DNA from: Halobacteria archaeon
Lineage (GTDB): Archaea > Halobacteriota > Syntropharchaeia > Alkanophagales > Methanospirareceae
Direction: 5' to 3'
DNA: 11,080 nucleotides
NCBI GenBank assembly: GCA_029932715.1
Contig: JAOZPO010000031.1
Span: forward strand, 1-11,080
A program made the position numbers and the translations under genes. The notes beneath the pieces were generated by a model, which had not been told where the DNA came from, did no database searches, and worked only from the letters and a program-made list of their open reading frames with translations. Shown here in pieces: positions 5,323 to 11,080 of this stretch. Numbering within the stretch: position 1 is the stretch's first letter; each line of letters begins with the position of its first letter.

Positions 5323-6552
5323 TTACAGTGTCATCTGCGCTTTTACTTTTATATTACTCACTAATGCTTTAAGCTTATAATCTTCAAACAAGATAGGTTG
5401 CACATAATCCTCAGGCACACTTAACGAAATCTCCTTCGTACGTCCATATCGCCCTTTGCTCACTATCACTGCGCTTACCAACCCTAAGACGTCCAATTCG
5501 GCAATTAAATCAGTAACGCGGCGTTGTGTTAACGGTTCCATGCTCAAATGGTTACATGACCTCCGGTACATATTATATACTTCTCCGCTGGAGAAGCGTC
5601 TCTTATTCCTTTCCTTGCGTAAAAGAAGCACACAGCTTAGCACAATTTTTGATTGCATTGGTAGCGTCTTTATCACTTCCACTATGCTGTTTGCTTCTAA
5701 CCTTTCACTTGCTTGTCTTACGTGCTTCTCTATTACCGTCCGTGATTTCGTGCGCTCTGCTATTTCACCTGACACTCTCAGCAGGTCGAGAGCACGTCTT
5801 GCATCTCCATGCTCCTGTGCAGCGAGAGCAGCGCATAGTGGTATCACGCCATCGTCAAGCGTGGAGTAATTGAATGCCTTCCCCGCTCTCTCACCCAAAA
5901 TATCCTGCAACTGCTCGGCATCGTAAGGCGGGAATATTATCTCTTCCTCACCCAGGGATGATTTCACCCTTTGATCTAATAGATCCGTAAAGGTCAGATC
6001 GTTTGAAATACCTATTATGCTTACTCTTGCATTATTCAACTCGCTGTTTATCCTTGAGAGATTATACAAAGCACCATCGCTTTTGGTTGCTAACCGATCT
6101 ACCTCGTCCAATACCACGATTACGCATCTATTATCTATGTCTATCCCCGCCTTAAACTCTGAATACACCATATCTGTTGGCCAACCGATCAGTGGAACAT
6201 TTTTATTGAATATCCGTGCGAGGTAAGCGAAAACACGATATTGGGTATCAAATACCTCGCTGTTGATATAGATCATGAAGCATTTACTGTCCAGCTTCCG
6301 CCCCATTTCTTCTAATTCATTACTTACATATTTCACCGTAGCCGTCTTACCCGTCCCTGTCTTGCCATAGATTACTATATTAGAAGGGGTCTCTCCCTTT
6401 AACGCCGCAGCTAATGTGTCCGCTAAATTCTTTATCTGCCTCTCCCTATGCGGCAGTTTTTCAGGTATATACGTGGGGCGAAGCACTTCTTTATTCGCAA
6501 ATATCCCACTTACCTTTATCAGGTTGTCAAATAGGTTGTCCATGTCTGTCAC
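5323..6552 (-). CDS. cdc6: Orc1/Cdc6 replication initiator ATPase
   Basis: This 409-residue AAA+ initiator recognises origin repeats and recruits the MCM helicase. Walker A is GKTGTGKT at 63-70 (Lys69). Walker B is VIVVLDEVDRL at 144-154 (Asp149, Glu150). Sensor 1 is IIGISNDL with Asn184. The arginine-finger region is LDQRVKSSL (Arg195), and sensor 2 is GDARRALDLL at 249-258. The ORC-type lid follows, then a winged-helix domain from about 300 to the end (QRRVTDLIAELDVLGLVSAV). The start is GTG 6550-6552, supported by GAGGT eight bases upstream; an ATG three codons in is the alternative. A TATA-like CATATAAA (6585-6592, plus-strand letters) lies about 37 bp upstream. Its stop is 11 bp from rpl7ae, which links replication initiation to a ribosomal operon. 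Confidence 0.95.
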   Translation of the reverse strand: MTDMDNLFDNLIKVSGIFANKEVLRPTYIPEKLPHRERQIKNLADTLAAALKGETPSNIVIYGKTGTGKTATVKYVSNELEEMGRKLDSKCFMIYINSEVFDTQYRVFAYLARIFNKNVPLIGWPTDMVYSEFKAGIDIDNRCVIVVLDEVDRLATKSDGALYNLSRINSELNNARVSIIGISNDLTFTDLLDQRVKSSLGEEEIIFPPYDAEQLQDILGERAGKAFNYSTLDDGVIPLCAALAAQEHGDARRALDLLRVSGEIAERTKSRTVIEKHVRQASERLEANSIVEVIKTLPMQSKIVLSCVLLLRKERNKRRFSSGEVYNMYRRSCNHLSMEPLTQRRVTDLIAELDVLGLVSAVIVSKGRYGRTKEISLSVPEDYVQPILFEDYKLKALVSNIKVKAQMTL

Positions 6553-6584
6553 TAAAAAATACCTCGATGTAAAAATAGATTGTG

Positions 6585-6592
6585 CATATAAA
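6585..6592 (-). promoter_or_regulatory. TATA box of the cdc6-rpl7ae-rps28e-rpl24e series
   Basis: The minus strand reads TTTATATG, centred about 37 bp before the GTG start of cdc6. That predicts a leader of roughly 12-15 nt that just includes the GAGGT ribosome binding site (6561-6565). The 133 bp between the thiolase stop and cdc6 holds no other clear signal. I looked there for origin-recognition-box repeats and found none. Confidence 0.45.
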
Positions 6593-6685
6593 AATTAAAA
6601 GATTATTCGGTCTCGGATAAGCACCCGGCAGTTAAATATTACACTAATATAAAGCGGCATCTTTACAAAATGACTGTTATCAAAC

Positions 6686-7849
6686 TTATACAGCGAATAT
6701 GTGTACGATAGCAGTGCCTCCTGTACCTCCTATGTTATGAGTCAGCCCAATTTCCGCTTTGGGCACTTGCCTTTTGCCTGCTTCTCCTCTGAGCTGCTGC
6801 ACTATCTCTGTCACCTGTCTTATTCCCGTAGCTCCGAGGGGATGCCCACACGCTTTTAGCCCACCAGAGGGGTTTATAGCTATCTTAGCACCTATTTCCG
6901 TCTGCCCTTCTCCCGTAGCAATGCCACCAGCTCCTTTGTCAAAAAAGCCTAAATCCTCTATTGCCATCAGTTCAGCAATTGTGTACGAATCGTGCACCTC
7001 TGCAACGTCTATTTGCAAAGGTTCAAGGGAAGCTCGTTGATAAGCCTTCTTTGCTGCAAACACCGTTGCATCCATCGTTGTTATGTCCCTTCTATCGTGA
7101 AGCGAGATGGTATCACTCGCCTGTGCTGACGCTTTCACGTATACCGGCGAATCGGTATACTTCTTCGCATTCTCAGCTGCGCATAGGACAACAGCAGAGG
7201 CGCCATCTGCTATGCCCGAGCAATCCAGCACATGAAGCGGGTCTGCGACCATAGGAGAGCCAAGCACTGCCTCTGTTGTTATCTCTCTCCTGTATTGTGC
7301 AAGTGGATTGTGCGTAGCATTGTGGTGATTCTTTACCGCTACCTTTGCCATTTGCTCTTCCGTAGTCTGATATTTTTGCATGTGTGCCCGTGCCATCAGG
7401 GCGAACAGAGAGGGTAACGTTGCACCGCAAATCGCTTCCCACTCCCGATCTACAGAGGAAACAAGCAAATCACTGGCTATATCATCATCTATATCGGTCA
7501 TCTTCTCAACTCCAGCCGCTATCACGAGGTCGTACCAGCCGGAAGCTACCGAAAGAACGGCTAAATGCAATGCGAGCGCGCCTGAGGCGCAAGCGGCTTC
7601 CACTCGTGTCGACGGTAGATGTAATCCTGATAAGCCGGCATGATCTGATATTAACACACCGATATGCTCCTGCTCCACAAATCTACCTGCTGACATGTTC
7701 CCGCCATACAGCGCTTCTAAGTCCTCTCCGCTTATCCCGGCATCTTCTATCGCTTTTAAGCCCGCTTCTACCGCTATAGATCTGAAAGACTTATCCCAGA
7801 GCTCTCCAAATTCCGTACTCCCCGCACCTATTATTGCTACTTCTCTCAT
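6686..7849 (-). CDS. acetyl-CoA C-acetyltransferase (archaeal acetoacetyl-CoA thiolase)
   Basis: The enzyme condenses two acetyl-CoA to acetoacetyl-CoA, the first step of the mevalonate route to isoprenoid lipids. It has 387 residues from ATG 7847-7849. The frame extends upstream to 7906, but [17 protein letters not shown] is the normal family N-terminus and GGGAG lies just ahead of this ATG. The nucleophile is Cys87 in [13 protein letters not shown]. His286 lies in EVHDSYT, and His336 in CGHPLGATG is the second catalytic histidine. The C-terminal [16 protein letters not shown] closes the fold, as in archaeal/SCP2-type thiolases that lack the C-terminal catalytic Cys. In archaea this enzyme forms a channelling complex with HMG-CoA synthase through a DUF35 protein. 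HMG-CoA synthase is 100 bp upstream, but no DUF35 gene follows. Confidence 0.9.
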   Translation of the reverse strand: MREVAIIGAGSTEFGELWDKSFRSIAVEAGLKAIEDAGISGEDLEALYGGNMSAGRFVEQEHIGVLISDHAGLSGLHLPSTRVEAACASGALALHLAVLSVASGWYDLVIAAGVEKMTDIDDDIASDLLVSSVDREWEAICGATLPSLFALMARAHMQKYQTTEEQMAKVAVKNHHNATHNPLAQYRREITTEAVLGSPMVADPLHVLDCSGIADGASAVVLCAAENAKKYTDSPVYVKASAQASDTISLHDRRDITTMDATVFAAKKAYQRASLEPLQIDVAEVHDSYTIAELMAIEDLGFFDKGAGGIATGEGQTEIGAKIAINPSGGLKACGHPLGATGIRQVTEIVQQLRGEAGKRQVPKAEIGLTHNIGGTGGTAIVHIFAV

Positions 7850-7886
7850 TACACTCCCTCTTTTTAGAAAAAAGGAAACCTGTGCT

Positions 7887-7949
7887 AAAAAAAATCTTCC
7901 TTTCAAAAAGAAAGCTTTATCAAAGAAACATTATACTTATTTATATAAA
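7887..7949 (-). promoter_or_regulatory. TATA box, small hairpin and T8 tract between HMG-CoA synthase and thiolase
   Basis: Immediately after the HMG-CoA synthase stop the minus strand has TTTATATAAATA (7938-7949), a strong TATA match. Next comes a 5 bp hairpin CTTTC/GAAAG (7900-7914), then eight T (7887-7894), then the thiolase ribosome binding site. Thiolase could start its own transcript near 7915. The T8 tract may also partly terminate the upstream message. Which role dominates cannot be told from sequence. Confidence 0.4.
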
Positions 7950-8987
7950 CTACATTCGGATTTTTCCCTGATGCTTTGCATAAGCGGCGTAATCCAGATA
8001 CTTCTTTGAACGGATAAAGTGTTCTACCTTACGCGCTTTATCCTGCACTTCTTCTATACGATCTGTAACACGGAACGCAAAAGAGTCCGAACCCGCACCA
8101 GAACCAAACGAAGTAAGCAAAATCCGTTGTGACGGTGACGCTTTATCAAGTACGGCTGCGAGCCCTATTAGTGACGCTGCCGAATACGTATTACCAATAT
8201 AAGGTACCAGCAGGCCCGGTTTTACCTGCGCAGATGAGAATCCGAGACTTTTTGCCGCTTTTAGTGGAAACTTTCCGTTAGGTTGGTGGAATACGGCGAA
8301 GTCGAAATCGGCAGGTTGAAGCCCTGTCTTTTCCAGCAATGCTTCAGTAGCTGCGATTGTATGCCGGAAATAAGCGGGCTCGCCTGTGAAGCGTCCACTG
8401 TGCGATGGATACTTCTGCATGTCTCTCCGCCAGAAGTCGGGTGTATCCGTGGTAAAAGACGCATAATCCTCTATCTCTGCGACTACTCTGTCTTGCCCGA
8501 TGACAAACGCAGCACTACCAGCAGCGGCAGTGTACTCTAAAGCGTCACCAGGGCTTGCTTGGGAGGTATCACTACCTATTGCAAGTCCATACCTTATTTC
8601 ACCCATTGAGACAAGACCCATACACGTTTGTATAGCGGCAGTTCCGGCTTTACATGCGAACTCGAAGTCCGCGGCTGTGATTGAATTCGATGCGTCTATT
8701 GCCGCAGCTACGATGGTCGCAGTAGGCTTTACGGCGTACGGGTGACTTTCCGCGCCCACATATATAGCCCCTATATCACGTGGGTTTAAGCTCGCACGCA
8801 GGATAGCAGCTCGTGCGGCTTCCACAGCCATTGTCGCAGCATCTTCATCCAGGTCGGGCACGGATTTCGCTTCCACCATCAGACCTGCTTTTATACTCGC
8901 TCCATTCTCGCCCCACTGCTTTGCTATCTCTTCTACTCTTATTCGGTACAAAGGTACATATACGCCATACGAGACTATTCCTATCAT
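7950..8987 (-). CDS. hmgB: hydroxymethylglutaryl-CoA synthase, archaeal type
   Basis: The enzyme condenses acetyl-CoA with acetoacetyl-CoA to HMG-CoA in the mevalonate pathway. It has 345 residues, the archaeal length, with a thiolase fold. The general acid/base is Glu80 in [11 protein letters not shown], the acyl-accepting nucleophile Cys112 in [10 protein letters not shown], and His234 lies in FHQPNGKFP. The [17 protein letters not shown] and [13 protein letters not shown] segments are typical. The start [16 protein letters not shown] is the conserved archaeal N-terminus, with ATG 8985-8987. No Shine-Dalgarno sequence is obvious. TATA-like sequences at 9003-9010 and 9022-9029 lie 20-40 bp upstream and are shared with the divergent kinase-like gene. 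Thiolase, which makes its substrate, follows on the same strand. Confidence 0.95.
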   Translation of the reverse strand: MIGIVSYGVYVPLYRIRVEEIAKQWGENGASIKAGLMVEAKSVPDLDEDAATMAVEAARAAILRASLNPRDIGAIYVGAESHPYAVKPTATIVAAAIDASNSITAADFEFACKAGTAAIQTCMGLVSMGEIRYGLAIGSDTSQASPGDALEYTAAAGSAAFVIGQDRVVAEIEDYASFTTDTPDFWRRDMQKYPSHSGRFTGEPAYFRHTIAATEALLEKTGLQPADFDFAVFHQPNGKFPLKAAKSLGFSSAQVKPGLLVPYIGNTYSAASLIGLAAVLDKASPSQRILLTSFGSGAGSDSFAFRVTDRIEEVQDKARKVEHFIRSKKYLDYAAYAKHQGKIRM

Positions 8988-9000
8988 TGTGAATCACTAA

Positions 9001-9041
9001 TGATATAAACAAGTGTGAGTAAATATATACTTACAGGTGAT
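9001..9041. promoter_or_regulatory. divergent promoter region and ribosome binding site of the kinase-like gene
   Basis: Only 58 bp separate the HMG-CoA synthase start and the ATG at 9046. Two TATA-like stretches, GATATAAAC (9002-9010) and AAATATATAC (9021-9030), can serve either direction. AGGTGAT at 9035-9041 is a near-ideal Shine-Dalgarno sequence four bases before ATG 9046. It argues against GTG 9037 and ATG 9040, which lie inside it. Confidence 0.5.
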
Positions 9042-9045
9042 GGTA

Positions 9046-10137
9046 ATGGAAGAAGAAATACGGAGCTACTTGACAAATAAGTTTGATAGCCCGGTAATTA
9101 TACGAACCCTAAAGGAATTGGGACAGACGTCCGAGCAGGATAAGGAGCTAAAAGAGTTTGGATATGGTAAACCATACCTCGTGGCGTTTGAGACTTCTAA
9201 AGGTGACCAAAAAGAAGTTGTCATATCATCGATGCGAGGTGTCGGTTTTGGGCATGACTATCCCGCAGACCGTGCACAAATACTTATATGGCAATATCAT
9301 GCGTTCAATACGCTGCCGAAACACGTAAAATCGCTCGATGTCGGTTACTTCACAAAAGACGGGAGAATGAAGTCAGTAAGTGATGCAGAGGAATATTTCA
9401 TTGTATGCGATAAAGTGGAAGGTGAAGAGTACGTTAACGACCTGAACAGGTTAAAAGAAGGAGGTACGTTAAGAGCAGAAGATGATGAACGAGTATCTGC
9501 TTTAGCTTCCTATTTAGCTGATATACACGCTCGCAAGAATGACGATGCAGAACTTTACGTGCGCAGGATAAGGGAGTTAGTGGGGCATAACGAGTGCATA
9601 TTCGGGCTTACGGACAGTTATCCTGCACAAAACGAATTCATAACCGGCGAAGAGCTGAAGGAGATAGAGAAGAAGTGTATAGATTGGCGATGGCGATTGA
9701 AGGAGAGAACAAAGAGGTTGTGCATGGTTCATGGCGATTTCCATCCATGGAATGTTATGTTCCGTAAAGGAACGGATTTTACGGCGCTTGATCGCAGCCG
9801 TGGAGAATGGGGCGAAGCGGCAGATGACGTTACTGCAATGACCATAAATTATCTCTTCTTCGGGCTGCTTAAAACCGATGGTACCGCAATAGACAACGAC
9901 TTCAAGCGATTGTATGAGCGGTTTTTCGACGTCTACCTCGAAAATACAGGCGATTACGAGCTGCTGAAGGTGATACAGCCGTTTTATGCCTTCAGAGGGC
10001 TTGTAGTTGCTTCTCCGGTATGGTATCCGCATATTACGGTGGTTACAAGGACGAAATTGTTTAACTTTATAAATAACGTGCTCGATGCAGAGGAGTTTGA
10101 TTATAAGGACGTGAGTAAGTATTTGTCGTCACAGTAA
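9046..10137 (+). CDS. APH/choline-kinase-fold phosphotransferase, substrate unknown
   Basis: This 363-residue soluble protein belongs to the aminoglycoside phosphotransferase-like kinase superfamily. Numbering is from ATG 9046. The Brenner motif HGDFHPWN is at 229-236, with catalytic Asp231 and metal-binding Asn236. The DFG-equivalent aspartate is Asp249 in TALDRSRGEWG, followed by AADDVTAM, which matches the usual 'GDPxxDLA' helix. The helix YLADIHARKN (about 157-166) is the one that normally precedes the C-lobe. The N-lobe lysine is less clear. Archaeal members are mostly uncharacterised and there is no reason to infer antibiotic resistance; a small metabolite or sugar is likelier. It is divergent from HMG-CoA synthase across 58 bp, so they may share regulation. 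It is convergent with the DprA-like gene, with T-rich sequence (10143-10158) after its stop. Confidence 0.8.
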   Translation: MEEEIRSYLTNKFDSPVIIRTLKELGQTSEQDKELKEFGYGKPYLVAFETSKGDQKEVVISSMRGVGFGHDYPADRAQILIWQYHAFNTLPKHVKSLDVGYFTKDGRMKSVSDAEEYFIVCDKVEGEEYVNDLNRLKEGGTLRAEDDERVSALASYLADIHARKNDDAELYVRRIRELVGHNECIFGLTDSYPAQNEFITGEELKEIEKKCIDWRWRLKERTKRLCMVHGDFHPWNVMFRKGTDFTALDRSRGEWGEAADDVTAMTINYLFFGLLKTDGTAIDNDFKRLYERFFDVYLENTGDYELLKVIQPFYAFRGLVVASPVWYPHITVVTRTKLFNFINNVLDAEEFDYKDVSKYLSSQ

Positions 10138-10183
10138 CCACCCTATTTCTCTCTTTTGCATTTGAAGATGATAGTGCTGTCTT

Positions 10184-11080
10184 TCACTGAATTTCAAACA
10201 ATGTTTTCTGACTCGTTTCTTTTATTATCTTCCCAAAATCGTCAACAGCTACCGCACCTTTAGCTATTAATTCGTTATTAGCACATTTCTCTGCTGGTGC
10301 AGCTTTCCGAACAAAGACTTTTCTACTTCTTCTAAGCCCATCAATAGCGCCATTCCAGGTGCCACCCTTGTTATCCGATTCAGCCACGTAAATTTCCTCT
10401 GCCAGCCCATAAAGATAGACATTTCGCCCCATTGCAAAACCTACTGACCACCCTGCTTTTGGCGGGTAGGTGCTGACAACAAGAACACGACCTTCAATGA
10501 TGTATTTATACAGCTTTTTGAATCCGCTTTTAAAGGTCATTATTCCCTGGGGCAGAATAACAATACCCATTCCGTTATTTTCTATTGCCGTTTCCAGTGC
10601 AATCCTGTCCACTCCTCGAGCGTATCCACTTATGACCACCTTATTTTCGGATGCGCATTTCCTGGCTATCTGTTTGGCGAATTCAGCACCTTTATCACTC
10701 ACATTTCTTGAACCCACAATCGCTACTTTATCTTCAAAAAATAATTTTGTCCTTCCTTTAGCATATAGCAAAGGGGGAGAATATTTGGTTCCCAGGTTAT
10801 TTCTTAATGTTATGGGATATTCTGGAGAATCAAAAGAAACTAACTCAACCCTCTCAGAAATAAGTTCTTCTGCTAAAAGCGAGTTATTTTGTAGATTATC
10901 TCTTGCTCGTAAAATATCTTCAGATTCTTTTGTGGATAGAGCGAAATCTTCTTTCAGCGTAGCGATATCACGAGAAAAGAAGTCTTCAAATAAAATCTTG
11001 TGGTTATAACCAATATCAACAAGGAGGTTATATATTCTCGCTGTTTTCCAGTTGGGAAGATGCGCCAGGGTTATCCAGTA
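10184..11080 (-). CDS. dprA: DprA/Smf-family DNA-processing protein (N-terminus beyond window)
   Basis: The minus-strand frame is open to the right edge, giving 298 residues without a true start. A TTG at 10769-10771 is an internal leucine in TKYSPPLLYAKG, so starting there loses a third of the protein. Numbering is from the edge. Residues 1-75 (YWITLAHLPNWKTARIYNLL) match the helical N-terminal region of DprA. Then come SPEYPITLRNNLG (85-97) and the Rossmann-like core with VAIVGSRN (about 119-126), VVISGYARGVD and IVILPQG. The GLAEEIYVAESDNKGGTWNG segment is the family's second conserved block. The usual histidine after ARGxD is replaced (ARGVDRIALE). DprA loads RecA on incoming single strands in bacterial transformation; its archaeal role is unclear. 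The protein ends soon after the core, without an obvious winged helix. Confidence 0.85.
   Translation of the reverse strand, partial: YWITLAHLPNWKTARIYNLLVDIGYNHKILFEDFFSRDIATLKEDFALSTKESEDILRARDNLQNNSLLAEELISERVELVSFDSPEYPITLRNNLGTKYSPPLLYAKGRTKLFFEDKVAIVGSRNVSDKGAEFAKQIARKCASENKVVISGYARGVDRIALETAIENNGMGIVILPQGIMTFKSGFKKLYKYIIEGRVLVVSTYPPKAGWSVGFAMGRNVYLYGLAEEIYVAESDNKGGTWNGAIDGLRRSRKVFVRKAAPAEKCANNELIAKGAVAVDDFGKIIKETSQKTLFEIQ

Noticed and set aside
5456..5873. Plus-strand frames opposite cdc6
   Set aside because: Antisense shadows of a complete AAA+ initiator, low-complexity and without start signals.
6553..6685. Possible replication origin next to cdc6
   Set aside because: Archaeal origins often lie beside cdc6, but I found no repeated ORB-like element with a G-string and no AT-rich unwinding element beyond ordinary promoter sequence.
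7384..7779. Plus-strand frame of 131 codons opposite thiolase
   Set aside because: Antisense shadow of a well-supported thiolase; its product is rich in Arg, Ser and Pro and has no ribosome binding site. The frames at 6759-7254 and 8500-8745 are rejected for the same reason.
7850..7906. Extended thiolase start adding 19 residues
   Set aside because: The added MKGRFFLAQ segment covers the T8 tract and hairpin. The conserved N-terminus and GGGAG site support ATG 7849.
9577..10032. Minus-strand frame of 151 codons opposite the kinase-like gene
   Set aside because: Shadow of a gene with clear kinase motifs; the product has no recognisable domain and its start lacks a ribosome binding site.
10470..11009. 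Plus-strand frame of 179 codons opposite dprA
   Set aside because: Antisense shadow of the DprA-family gene; serine/leucine-rich and without motifs.

Overview
This window is archaeal chromosomal DNA, most likely from a euryarchaeote. It carries an Orc1/Cdc6 replication initiator, the archaeal ribosomal proteins L7Ae, S28e and L24e, an archaeal-type HMG-CoA synthase with its partner thiolase, and an archaeal-type 8-oxoguanine DNA glycosylase. TATA-like boxes sit 20-40 bp upstream of several starts and Shine-Dalgarno sequences are common. Coiled-coil proteins of no known family and a short intergenic repeat recall methanogen/ANME-type genomes, but the sequence alone does not fix the taxon.

Layout. 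Positions 1-128 hold the 3' end of a plus-strand gene, followed by a patch of short degenerate repeats and a small plus-strand membrane protein (211-504). Two minus-strand genes follow: a 330-residue protein built from three copies of a unit of about 65 residues (617-1609), and a 243-residue HTH/coiled-coil/zinc-ribbon protein (1752-2483) that seems to carry a fourth, diverged copy of the unit. After a short reading-frame relic comes ogg (2687-3316, minus). It is divergent from a CNNM/CorB-type membrane protein (3454-4470, plus), whose leader is packed with three perfect tandem hairpins.

Convergent to that gene is a minus-strand block read in the order cdc6, rpl7ae, rps28e, rpl24e (6552 down to 4488). 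The 57-residue rpl24e is easily missed. Upstream on the same strand are HMG-CoA synthase (7950-8987) and acetoacetyl-CoA thiolase (6686-7849), the first two committed steps of isoprenoid lipid synthesis. The DUF35 scaffold gene that usually accompanies them is absent here. An APH-fold phosphotransferase (9046-10137, plus) is divergent from HMG-CoA synthase. A DprA/Smf-family gene (minus) runs off the right edge and is open to base 11080.

No stretch longer than 300 bases lacks a gene. I saw no tRNA, rRNA, CRISPR array, insertion sequence or convincing replication origin. The best candidates for something new are the switch-like leader in front of the CorB-type gene and the repeat-unit family shared by the two coiled-coil proteins. 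The cdc6/ribosomal-protein linkage and the missing DUF35 gene are also worth checking.
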